Shown: piece after piece, positions 1-7,999 of the stretch
How positions within the stretch are numbered: position 1 is the stretch's first letter
How the letters are laid out: every line of letters starts with the position of its first letter
Notes under the pieces: model-generated
Told to the model about the DNA's origin: nothing
Database searches by the model: none
The model's input: only the letters and a program-made list of their open reading frames with translations
Program-made: the position numbers and the translations under genes
Origin: JBPRGG01 sp051418075
GTDB taxonomy: Bacteria; Bacteroidota; Bacteroidia; Cytophagales; Cyclobacteriaceae
Direction of reading: 5' to 3'
DNA: 56,940 bases
Assembly (NCBI GenBank): GCA_051418075.1
Contig: JBPRGG010000164.1
Coordinates: forward strand, 1 to 56,940

Positions 1-3000
1 TGATCGCCATCTTTGCAGTATTTCATCAAAATTATTAAAAGCACCTGTTACATTGCCGATAAACCTCTTTTGCAAATTGATGATATCATTGCCCTGTGAT
101 CCCTGAACAATAACATTTAACTCAATATTTTTATAGCTAAACCGGTTGGTCATACCATAGATGAAGTCTGGATAAGGATTGCCTATGATGGTTCTGTCAT
201 CATTATTAATTACGTCATTACCATCTGCATCTTTAATTCGAAAATCTCCAGGTCTTTCATTGCCCCAACTTGGACCAGCGGCAATTTCATCTTCTGTTTG
301 ATAAATACCATCAAATTGGAACCCATAAAAACTTCCTAATGGTTCACCCACTCGCGTAATGTGTGTACCTGGACGGAAACCAGCACTAATGATTGGGTCG
401 TCATTTTGACCTAATGCGAGTACTTCGTTACGGTTGGCCGAAAAGTTTAAAGCGGTAGTCCATTTAAAATCACCAACCAGATTGTTAGATTGCAACGCAA
501 ATTCAAATCCCCGGTTAGCAACCTCGCCAATATTCAATAAAGCAGTTTCAAAACCTGTAGCCTTAGCAATAGGAATATTTAAAAGCAGGCCAGCCGTGTT
601 AGTATTGTAATATTCTGCAGTTAAGAATATTCTATCTTCAAAAAGGCCCAGGTCTACTCCCACATTTATTTGCTCTGATTTTTCCCAGGTAAGAGCGCTA
701 TTAGAAAATGTAGCTGGTGCAAGACCACTTACCAAATTGCCCAAACCGCTTCCAAAAACATAATTATCATTAGTCACTAAACCAATATGGCCATAATTAC
801 CAATGCTGAAATTACCGGTTTGGCCATAGCTGGCTTTAAATTTTAAGTCACTGATAGGGCCTACATTTTGAAAAAATGGTTCTTCCGTCACTCTCCAACC
901 GGCAGAAACTGATGGGAATATACCCCACTTACTCCCGGCACCAAACCTTGATGAGCCGTCCCTACGCAAAGTTGCGGTTACCAGATATTTATCAGCGTAA
1001 CTGTAATTTACTCTACCAATATATGATAACAACGACCATTCGGTGGTAAGAGCATTGCCATTGGTTATTTCTGTTGCACCGCTGAGGGTAGTTACCAGGT
1101 CATTGGGAAATCCATTACCTTCAGTTATGTTTAAACGGAAATTGTCACGTTGGGCAGTATAGCCCAGCAGAGCACTTAGGTTGTGCTTACCAAATGTTTT
1201 GTTATAATTCAAAGTGTATTCTGCCAGCCAGTTGATGCCGGTAGCTGAGCGGGCAAAACCAGCGGCCTGAGCAGTTCTTCTGTCAATAGCTGCAAATTCA
1301 TTGCTCACGTATCGCTGTTCTTGCTCTCCCACGTAATCAATACCCAACATGGCTTTAAACTTAAGCTCATCAGTGATGGCAAATTCAGCGAAAATGTTAC
1401 TCAATAGATTATATCTTTCCAGTGTGTGATCAATTTCTCTAGCCCTTGCCACTGGGTTGGCAATGAAAGGTATATTATAACCAGGAATATCTGTATTCCG
1501 ATAGCTACCATCTTCATTGTATATAGGTTCGGTGGGCAACATACCCAAAGCAGCAGTGACAATTGCTTCGGTAAAAGGGCCATCACTATCTACTAAATCA
1601 TTTCTGGTAAAAGATGGAATAATGCTTAATCCTACTTTTAGCTTTTCAGAAGCCTGACTTTCTACATTGGCCATAAATGAATAACGCTCGAACCCAGACT
1701 CAATAATTAAACCTTCCTGGGAAAAATAACCACCTGAAAGTCGATATCGCGTGTTCTTATTTCCCCCTGATGCACCTAACTGAAAATTGTTCATTCTGCC
1801 ATTTTGAAAAATCGCATCCTGCCAGTCGGTTCCTTCGCCCCAATCAGCAGGATTTCTAAATTGAGGGGGTACAATGTTGGCACCTCCACTTCTGCTATCC
1901 ATTGGGTCAGAAGCCGAATGGTTTACAGGGTCAATATCAACCCAGGCATTGTTCCTTGCTTCATTAGTCAATTCCACAAATTCCCTGGCATTAAGCAACC
2001 CAATTTTGTTAGCGGGTTCCTGCACACCAGTAAAAAAATCAAAGTTAAATACGGCTTTACCTTCTGCCCCTTTCTTGGTCGTAATTAAAACCACACCATT
2101 GGAACCTCGTGAACCATAGATGGCAGCAGCAGCAGCATCTTTCAGTATCTCAATACTTTCGATATCGTTTGGGTTCAGCTGAGATAATGGACTCACGTTA
2201 TTATTAAAGTTCCTGTCCACCGGAAATCCATCAATTACGTACAAAGGCTCAGTATCGGCAGAAATAGAACCTACCCCCCGCACCCTGATGCTCACGCCAC
2301 CACCAGGTGCCCCGGATGTTTGCTGCACTTGTACACCCGCTACCTGACCGGCTAATGCCTGGTCTACACTGGCTACCGGCAAATCCTGTAGGTCTTCAGA
2401 CTTTACAGAAGCTACCGAACCGGTAATGTCCCGACGTTGTTGTGTTCCATATCCCACCACCACTAATTCCTGTAGTTGCTGGATATCCTGAGCCATCACC
2501 AAATCAATGGTAGAGCGATTACCCACTTCTACTTCTTCCGGAGTATACCCTACAGAACTAAACAACAAAGTAGCTCCTTCAGAAACTTCCAGTGAATAAT
2601 TACCCTGAACATCAGAGACCGTTCCATTCGTGGTACCCTTTTCTACCACGTTCACACCGGGCAATCCTTCATTATCTTCCATGGAGGTGACCTTGCCGGA
2701 GATGGTGCGGGTCTGGATGATGATCTCGAGCTTCTTTTCGTTGAGATTTTTCGCTGTGATTTTTTTCACACTGATAAAACCATTCTCCTGTCGAAATGAT
2801 AAATTGAACTCTTCTGAAATTCGCATTAACAGGTCTGCAACTGAGGTTTTGGTTCTCCTGACATTCATTTTGGCAGATTGGCTGATATCACTTCTAAAGT
2901 AAACGAATTCATAATTCGTCATAGCTTCTATTTTATTAAAGACTTCTTCAACCGTTGCATTGGACAATTCAATCTCCACGATTGCATCTTTTACGCTCTT

Positions 3001-3120
3001 AATTTCCTGGCTATGGACTTCACTGGCCATAGCTATATTCAGAGTGACACCTGCTAAAACAATTCCGATCAGTGAATAAAATGACCCCATTAGCAATAGT
3101 AGTAATAACTTTTTTTTCAT
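1..3120 (-). CDS. SusC/RagA-family TonB-linked outer membrane receptor, 3' end beyond window
   Basis: This is an outer-membrane glycan or nutrient importer of the SusC/RagA type. I translated it by hand; it is open for 1040 codons from the ATG at 3120 to the left edge, with no stop in the segments read. It has a signal peptide (residues about 1-38), an STN domain (about 45-118, the domain used to signal to FecR-type regulators), a carboxypeptidase-regulatory-like domain (about 139-211), a plug starting near VVVGYGTQQRRDITGSV, and the start of the barrel. The motif PLYVIDGFPVDRNFNNN is typical of SusC plugs. It lies just downstream of the fecR and sigma genes on the same strand, so sigma/anti-sigma control is expected. 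The usual SusD partner would be beyond the left edge. The family is certain; the substrate is unknown. Confidence 0.95.
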   Translation of the reverse strand, partial: MKKKLLLLLLMGSFYSLIGIVLAGVTLNIAMASEVHSQEIKSVKDAIVEIELSNATVEEVFNKIEAMTNYEFVYFRSDISQSAKMNVRRTKTSVADLLMRISEEFNLSFRQENGFISVKKITAKNLNEKKLEIIIQTRTISGKVTSMEDNEGLPGVNVVEKGTTNGTVSDVQGNYSLEVSEGATLLFSSVGYTPEEVEVGNRSTIDLVMAQDIQQLQELVVVGYGTQQRRDITGSVASVKSEDLQDLPVASVDQALAGQVAGVQVQQTSGAPGGGVSIRVRGVGSISADTEPLYVIDGFPVDRNFNNNVSPLSQLNPNDIESIEILKDAAAAAIYGSRGSNGVVLITTKKGAEGKAVFNFDFFTGVQEPANKIGLLNAREFVELTNEARNNAWVDIDPVNHSASDPMDSRSGGANIVPPQFRNPADWGEGTDWQDAIFQNGRMNNFQLGASGGNKNTRYRLSGGYFSQEGLIIESGFERYSFMANVESQASEKLKVGLSIIPSFTRNDLVDSDGPFTEAIVTAALGMLPTEPIYNEDGSYRNTDIPGYNIPFIANPVARAREIDHTLERYNLLSNIFAEFAITDELKFKAMLGIDYVGEQEQRYVSNEFAAIDRRTAQAAGFARSATGINWLAEYTLNYNKTFGKHNLSALLGYTAQRDNFRLNITEGNGFPNDLVTTLSGATEITNGNALTTEWSLLSYIGRVNYSYADKYLVTATLRRDGSSRFGAGSKWGIFPSVSAGWRVTEEPFFQNVGPISDLKFKASYGQTGNFSIGNYGHIGLVTNDNYVFGSGLGNLVSGLAPATFSNSALTWEKSEQINVGVDLGLFEDRIFLTAEYYNTNTAGLLLNIPIAKATGFETALLNIGEVANRGFEFALQSNNLVGDFKWTTALNFSANRNEVLALGQNDDPIISAGFRPGTHITRVGEPLGSFYGFQFDGIYQTEDEIAAGPSWGNERPGDFRIKDADGNDVINNDDRTIIGNPYPDFIYGMTNRFSYKNIELNVIVQGSQGNDIINLQKRFIGNVTGAFNNFDEILQRWRS

Positions 3121-3151
3121 AATTTTACAATTTACGTTACATAATTATTAT

Positions 3152-3199
3152 TTGGCAAAGCCTTGCCAATACCAATTGCCGGCAATTACCAGTTGCCGG
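3152..3199. promoter_or_regulatory. Two adjacent hairpins between fecR and susC
   Basis: Hairpin A is TTGGCAA-AGCC-TTGCCAA at 3152-3169. Hairpin B is CCGGCAA-TTACCAG-TTGCCGG at 3179-3199. On the plus strand hairpin B is followed by a T-rich run that overlaps the fecR stop codon, so it looks like an intrinsic terminator for plus-strand transcripts, although no plus-strand gene precedes it. On the minus-strand fecR-susC transcript both hairpins would sit in the intercistronic leader, where they could uncouple susC from fecR expression or protect the susC mRNA. The stems are seen; the role is inferred. Confidence 0.5.
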
Positions 3200-3203
3200 T
3201 TTT

Positions 3204-4217
3204 TTATTTTTCAGTCCATAAGGTTAAGTTTTTCTCATCCAATTCATATTTAATATTTTTAGAGTAGCTTATATGATTTAAAATTTCCTTCAAATAAGTA
3301 TTACTGTAGCGGGCATTGAAATCCCAATTAGCAGGTTTCGTACCAATTACCTCTACATTCACCCCATACCATCTTTCTATCTTTCGAACAAATTCATCAA
3401 AATCGTCATTTTCAAATAACAATATTCCATTTTTCCAGGCCATTACATTTTCCTGGTTGAACTGAAATACATTGCCATGATCAGAATCAAGGTAGCTAAC
3501 TGCATAACCCGGCTTTAATACAATGGAACTATCATTATTATAGCTAATATTATTTACCTTTACGATTCCGGTCAATAAAGAAACCTGAACTGATGAACTA
3601 TCATAAGCGGAAACATTAAAACTAGTACCAAGGGCGGTGGTACTGATTTTTCCAGAGAGTACAGTAAATGGGCGGAGTGTATCTTTGGCTACATCAAAGA
3701 AAGCTTCACCACTCAATTTTACAAGTCTGACTGAATCATCAAACCTTTCCGGAAATGTCAATATGCTACCGGAGTTCAACCAAACTTTTGAGCCATCCGG
3801 TAGCATAATTTGAGACTTTTGACCATGGGGGTTCTGTTTAATAACTTCGGCTATGGTGGCTACCTGTTCGTTGCTGGTTCTAAAAGCAACTTCATCGATA
3901 AATACTACTGAAGCCGCAATGATGATAAGCAGTATAGCAGCAGCACTTTGTAAATAGCTAACCTTGAATTTATATGTTGACTCCTGATTTTTTTGAACCT
4001 TTTGCCATATAGACCTGGCGATTTCTTCTTCATTATGATTTTGCGAAGATCTTTTTTCAGATTCCTGATTCCATGCAAATTCAAGGTTTTTAAGAATTTC
4101 CTTGTTTCCGTCAGATTCACTTAACCAAGCGTGCAAATAAGCTCGTTCCTGTTCGCTTATCTGGCCACTCAGATAATGACTAATGACTTTGTCGATATTG
4201 TAATGGGACCTTTCCAC
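3204..4217 (-). CDS. FecR-family anti-sigma factor
   Basis: This is an inner-membrane anti-sigma or sigma-regulator that relays the loading state of an STN-containing TonB receptor to its ECF sigma factor. It has 337 residues: an N-terminal cytoplasmic anti-sigma-like part (about 1-75), one membrane helix (about 89-107), the periplasmic FecR domain (about 130-225, with LPDGSKVWLNSGS and GTSFNVSAY), and a C-terminal DUF4974-like domain (about 265-335, FENDDFDEFVRKIERWYGV). It sits between the sigma gene (107 bp away) and susC (83 bp away), the standard order of Bacteroidota FecI-FecR-SusC units. Length and domain order are normal for the family. Confidence 0.95.
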   Translation of the reverse strand: MERSHYNIDKVISHYLSGQISEQERAYLHAWLSESDGNKEILKNLEFAWNQESEKRSSQNHNEEEIARSIWQKVQKNQESTYKFKVSYLQSAAAILLIIIAASVVFIDEVAFRTSNEQVATIAEVIKQNPHGQKSQIMLPDGSKVWLNSGSILTFPERFDDSVRLVKLSGEAFFDVAKDTLRPFTVLSGKISTTALGTSFNVSAYDSSSVQVSLLTGIVKVNNISYNNDSSIVLKPGYAVSYLDSDHGNVFQFNQENVMAWKNGILLFENDDFDEFVRKIERWYGVNVEVIGTKPANWDFNARYSNTYLKEILNHISYSKNIKYELDEKNLTLWTEK

Positions 4218-4324
4218 AGAGAATTTTCACTAAAGACTTCAGCAAACGAAAAACTCCCTATTCGAACTTAAAAAAAATTGATGAAATTTAATTTAGCAAA
4301 AGCAGAAGAGGTAAAAACTACAAC

Positions 4325-4951
4325 TTAAAGAATGACAAGAGCCATCAAAATCACCATTTGCGCAATTTTCATGATGACCTTTTTATTTTGATGATTCAGG
4401 TAGGCAGCTACTTTTTTTCTAAGCTCAGCAATGGCTGAGGCTAGCTGATTATCTACAGTTTTTGTAGAAACACCCAGTAATTCCGCCACTTCCTTATATG
4501 AAAGGCCATCATCTTTGATCATTTGAAAAACCAGTTTCCTCCTGGGGGGTAGATTATCAATGCTCTGATCAATAACCTCTTGCAATTCCTGGGCAATTAC
4601 ACTTCCTTCCGGGTTGGCATTTCCAGTGGATAAATTGTCATTAAAAAATTCTAATGAGTTTATTGGTCTTAATTTGTGCTTTTTTAGATAGGTAAGGCTT
4701 TGATTTTTACAGGACAAAAAGAGGTAAGCGGAGACATTCTCAATTTTAAGCAATTTATGCTTTTGTTTCAAAAGCTTATAAAAAACATCAGAAACCACTT
4801 CTTGTGCAAGCACTTCATCTTTGAGGAAAATCATTGAATAATCAATTAACCGGGAATAGTAGCATTTAAAAAATGACGTAAAAGCAACTTCATCATTATT
4901 CTCGACAAATAACCTGATCAGCGTTTTGATATCATCAGAATTGCTCTTCAT
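4325..4951 (-). CDS. ECF sigma-70 factor (FecI-like)
   Basis: This is an RNA polymerase sigma factor of 208 residues. Region 2 lies at about 20-90 (AFTSFFKCYYSRLIDYSM, EVVSDVFYKL) and region 4 at about 130-185 (LPPRRKLVFQMIKDDGLSYKEVAELLGVSTKTV). A short hydrophobic tail (about 192-208) ends the protein; similar tails occur in other Bacteroidota FecI-like sigmas and may tether it to the membrane. It is the first gene of the sigma-fecR-susC unit. A candidate promoter precedes it at 4977-5008. It presumably drives its own susC operon in response to substrate; the regulon is inferred. Confidence 0.94.
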   Translation of the reverse strand: MKSNSDDIKTLIRLFVENNDEVAFTSFFKCYYSRLIDYSMIFLKDEVLAQEVVSDVFYKLLKQKHKLLKIENVSAYLFLSCKNQSLTYLKKHKLRPINSLEFFNDNLSTGNANPEGSVIAQELQEVIDQSIDNLPPRRKLVFQMIKDDGLSYKEVAELLGVSTKTVDNQLASAIAELRKKVAAYLNHQNKKVIMKIAQMVILMALVIL

Positions 4952-4976
4952 TATTTAATTCCTAAAAATTAAGATC

Positions 4977-5008
4977 TAAAGGTAAAAATAAAAATTGATT
5001 ATTTCAAA
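4977..5008 (-). promoter_or_regulatory. Candidate Bacteroidota-type promoter of the ECF sigma gene
   Basis: Read on the minus strand, TTTG at 5008-5005 is followed after 20 bases by TACCTTTA at 4984-4977, a one-base departure from the Bacteroidota -33/-7 pattern (TTTG / TAnnTTTG). The expected transcript start would be about 20 bases before the ATG at 4951. This is a pattern match only. Confidence 0.4.
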
Positions 5009-5286
5009 ACAAGAGATAAATGAGGGGTGGATATTGCTAATTTAAAAAGAAGGGAACCCTATAACTTACAGATGACTGATGAGAAAACTGAAGGCCGAAT
5101 GACAGGACTGTGGCTTGTATTGCCGGTACCGATTATTGTGTGCGGCAAGCAATTGGTAAGAAAGACTTATCAAGTTTGATAAACTACGGATGATTGATAA
5201 CCTGACGAAGGCCAATTGCTTTTCGCCAATTGCTGAACTGTTGATATCCAGCCCCTCCCAGCGATTTATTTTCTCAGGAAAACGTT

Positions 5287-5343
5287 GTACCACCGGCAAT
5301 TAGTTAGTAATTGCCTCCTGTAAATTAGGCCAGGAGGTGGTAC
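5287..5343. repeat. Perfect 13-bp inverted repeat with its left arm interrupted by a 21-nt hairpin
   Basis: The right arm CAGGAGGTGGTAC (5331-5343) is complementary to GTACCACC (5287-5294) joined to TCCTG (5316-5320). Between these two left-arm pieces sits a complete hairpin, GGCAATTA-GTTAG-TAATTGCC (5295-5315). All 13 outer and 8 inner pairs are perfect, so single-stranded DNA or RNA could fold into a three-way junction with a 10-nt loop at 5321-5330. The pairing is seen directly; the function is unknown. Confidence 0.75.
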
Positions 5344-5394
5344 TTGTATTATTGGGGAGAGGGTACTTGTATAACCAGTGAGGAGTACTTATAT
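5340..5394 (+). repeat. Three direct repeats GTACTTRTAT at 22-23 bp spacing
   Basis: GTACTTGTAT occurs at 5340-5349 and 5363-5372, and GTACTTATAT at 5385-5394. The spacing of 23 and 22 bp is about two helical turns, so a protein could bind all three on one face. A G-rich stretch follows each copy. They lie about 390-440 bp upstream of the sigma-factor start codon and 155-210 bp past the GH2 stop. They could be operator iterons or part of a small repeat element. Confidence 0.5.
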
Positions 5395-5548
5395 ATAAGT
5401 GGGGCATGTCGAATTCGGAACTCGGCAGTCCATCCTTTGAAGTGGGTGAGGGGAGGTGGATTAATAGTAAAGGTTTAAGTATTTTTTTTGCTGAGACACT
5501 TCTCACTTTTTTGTTTTTTTATAGAATAGTGGAAAAAACCACTCCTAT

Positions 5549-7996
5549 TTATAAACTTGTAAGCTTTAAGGTTTCTGTTTTTAAATCTCTGGCTGTAGCT
5601 TTTAAATAAATGGATCCTTTATCAAAGGTACTTTGTAATACAATCATACATTTGCCATTGAAGGCCTTCCGCTGATATGCTTTTACCGGTGAAAAATCAA
5701 GAATGTCACCATTTTCCACCCCGAGATTCCTGGCCGGACCAGTAATTTCAAACCGGATCAATTGATTGGCTTCAGGCACCAGATTACCACTGGCATCGGT
5801 AACATTTACTTCCACCCGGATCACATCCCGATTATTGGCCTGCATAGAAACTTTATGGGGTAAAAGCGCTATTTTGGCTGCTTTTCTGGCAGTGTAAACA
5901 CTTTTTTCTACCCCGAAGCCAGTTTCATCACTGGCCACAACTTTAAGGCTGCCCGGCTGGTAAGGTACCAGCCAGACAAGCTGTAAGTCATCAGTCATCA
6001 CTTTTTCACCTAATGATTGCCCGTTGAGGAATAATTCTGCTTTGGGAAGATTGGTGTATACCACCACCGGAATTTCCACACCTTCCTTTCCCGGATGTGT
6101 CCAATGCGGCAGCAGGTGCACCATCGGCTTATCAGTCCAAAGGCTCTGATAAAGGTAATAGTGGTCTTTGGGAAAGCCGGCCAGATCAATGATGCCAAAG
6201 TTAGCAGTTCGTGCAGGTTGTATGGTAGCTTCTCCCAGGTAATCAAATCCAGTCCAGCGAAAACTGCCCATAAAATAATCATTGGCCCGGATCATTTTTT
6301 CTGTATCCCTCACCCCCATACGTACAATGGCATTATCATAAGAGGACTGATAAGCATAGGGAATACTGTCAAAAACTTCAGTTTTGGTCAGATCAGGTAT
6401 TTTATGAACTTTTGGCTGGAAGGGTTCCCAGGCGCTCCCCAGTTCCCAGATAGCAGGGAAGTCACGTTTGCGGTATTTGGTCAGTGATTGGTAAACACCA
6501 CGGGTTTGCAAAGTATGAGTAATTTCAGTGCCCACTATGGGCTTTTGCGGATTTTTGCCATGAAATCCTGCCATATAGCCTTTCTCTTCACCATGACCAT
6601 TGAACCCAGCTACATCAACATAAGGCCCCATGTATCCACGGGCCTGGGTGATCGGGCGCGTAGTGTCATACTGATGTACAAAATCAACCAGTTTTTTTTG
6701 AGTGGAATCTGTATACCCATGTACTTCATTACCAACGCTCCACATCACGATGGAAGGATGATTTCGGTCTCTCTTCAGGAAATCCTGCAGGTCCTTTTGC
6801 CACCATTCATTAAAATAATTTCCATAATCATATTCCGCTTTGGGCTCTTCCCAGCCATCGAAAGGTTCATCCATCACCATCAAACCCAGTGTATCACAAA
6901 TAGCATACAATTCCGGAGCTGCCGGATTATGGGCAGTACGTATTGCATTGGATCCCATTTCTTTCAGTAGCTTTAGGCGGTAATAAAGAACTTCATCCGG
7001 AACCGCTGAGCCCACCGCCCCCGCATCATGGTGATTGCAGAGCCCTTTTAACTTGAGGGTTTCTCCATTCAACTGAAAACCACGTTGCGCCGATACCGAA
7101 ACGGTGCGTATACCAAAGGTGGTTACATTCCGGTCGACCAGTTGCTTATCTCTGATGATCCGGCTTTCCAATTGGTAAACCTTAGGCTGGTCTGGGCTCC
7201 AGAGGTCTGGGTTATTCAGACTAAATTGGAGTTGAACCGGATGATTGGACTTACCTGGTAACGTTATCTCCGCCTGCTGGCTGGCCACTGGCTGGCCCTG
7301 ATTATTTAAGACCAGGTTCTCCAAAGTCACCATCCTGGCATTTTCAGTATCATTGTTAATAGTAATTTCAGCCATGATCGTTGCCTTTTCCCGGCTTACC
7401 TGGGGCGTTGTAACCTGCGTACCCCAATTGGCAATATGAATTGGATTGGTAACCCTCAACCAGACATGCCGGTAAATGCCCGACCCGGTATACCAGCGAC
7501 TACTGGGAATTTTTTGGTTATCAGCTCTTACAGCAATTATATTCTCACCCTCTTGCAGGTAAGGGGTCAGATCGTAATAAAAGCTGATGTAGCCATAGGG
7601 CCGGTGCCCCAGGTGATGGCCATTGATCCAGACATCGCTGTTCATATAAATCCCATCGAAGCGGATGTAGACCTTTTTATTTTCCCATCCGGGCTGCCAG
7701 GTAATGGATTTACGGTACCACCCTATGCCCCCTTTGGTGTAACCGGCCTGCCAGCCCCCTTCATGATTGACATCAAAACCCTGTTCAATGCTGAAATCGT
7801 GGGGCAGATCAAGTTTTCTCCATTGGCTGTGATCATAATCCGCAGTTTGGGCATTTTCTATATTTCCTAAATGAAAATACCAGTCAAAATCTATATTCTG
7901 TTCGGCAAAATCCCTGATAGTCATTTCCTGAGTCTGCTGGCAGGCAACCAGAATGAACAAGGCGATCAGGCAGAGGTATTTTTGTAAAGAAACCAT
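5549..7996 (-). CDS. Glycoside hydrolase family 2 lipoprotein (beta-galactosidase/beta-glucuronidase type)
   Basis: This is a secreted GH2 enzyme of 815 residues with a lipoprotein signal (LVAC, Cys19). The order is N-terminal sugar-binding jelly roll (about 30-200), immunoglobulin-like domain (about 205-310), TIM barrel (about 315-600), a DUF4982-like domain (YTNLPKAELFLNGQSLGE) and a C-terminal sandwich. The acid/base Glu is E424 in SVGNEVHG; the likely nucleophile is E491 in PIVGTEITHT, 67 residues later, as expected for the family. Its ATG is 4 bases after the sulfatase stop, so the two are co-transcribed and probably act in turn on one sulfated glycan. Substrate specificity within GH2 cannot be read from the sequence. 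Confidence 0.93.
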   Translation of the reverse strand: MVSLQKYLCLIALFILVACQQTQEMTIRDFAEQNIDFDWYFHLGNIENAQTADYDHSQWRKLDLPHDFSIEQGFDVNHEGGWQAGYTKGGIGWYRKSITWQPGWENKKVYIRFDGIYMNSDVWINGHHLGHRPYGYISFYYDLTPYLQEGENIIAVRADNQKIPSSRWYTGSGIYRHVWLRVTNPIHIANWGTQVTTPQVSREKATIMAEITINNDTENARMVTLENLVLNNQGQPVASQQAEITLPGKSNHPVQLQFSLNNPDLWSPDQPKVYQLESRIIRDKQLVDRNVTTFGIRTVSVSAQRGFQLNGETLKLKGLCNHHDAGAVGSAVPDEVLYYRLKLLKEMGSNAIRTAHNPAAPELYAICDTLGLMVMDEPFDGWEEPKAEYDYGNYFNEWWQKDLQDFLKRDRNHPSIVMWSVGNEVHGYTDSTQKKLVDFVHQYDTTRPITQARGYMGPYVDVAGFNGHGEEKGYMAGFHGKNPQKPIVGTEITHTLQTRGVYQSLTKYRKRDFPAIWELGSAWEPFQPKVHKIPDLTKTEVFDSIPYAYQSSYDNAIVRMGVRDTEKMIRANDYFMGSFRWTGFDYLGEATIQPARTANFGIIDLAGFPKDHYYLYQSLWTDKPMVHLLPHWTHPGKEGVEIPVVVYTNLPKAELFLNGQSLGEKVMTDDLQLVWLVPYQPGSLKVVASDETGFGVEKSVYTARKAAKIALLPHKVSMQANNRDVIRVEVNVTDASGNLVPEANQLIRFEITGPARNLGVENGDILDFSPVKAYQRKAFNGKCMIVLQSTFDKGSIYLKATARDLKTETLKLTSL

Positions 7997-7999
7997 GCG

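Larger units (their letters stand above)
4952..5548. other. 597-bp intergenic region rich in inverted and direct repeats
   Basis: No convincing gene lies here. The open frames at 5066-5299 and 5300-5506 (minus) have low-complexity, unprotein-like sequence. The region holds the sigma-gene promoter candidate, a pair of direct CCAATTGCT copies near 5213-5240, the split palindrome at 5287-5343, three direct repeats at 5340-5394, and a weak GTGG-A6-CCAC hairpin near 5530 downstream of the GH2 gene. Confidence 0.7.

Noticed and set aside
5340..5394. Short CRISPR-like array
   Set aside because: Only three 10-bp boxes with 12-13 bp between them; far too short for repeats and spacers, and no cas genes are present.
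5066..5506. Two minus-strand open frames as small genes
   Set aside because: Low-complexity, Ser/Leu-rich products overlapping structured repeats, with no recognised family and no plausible operon.
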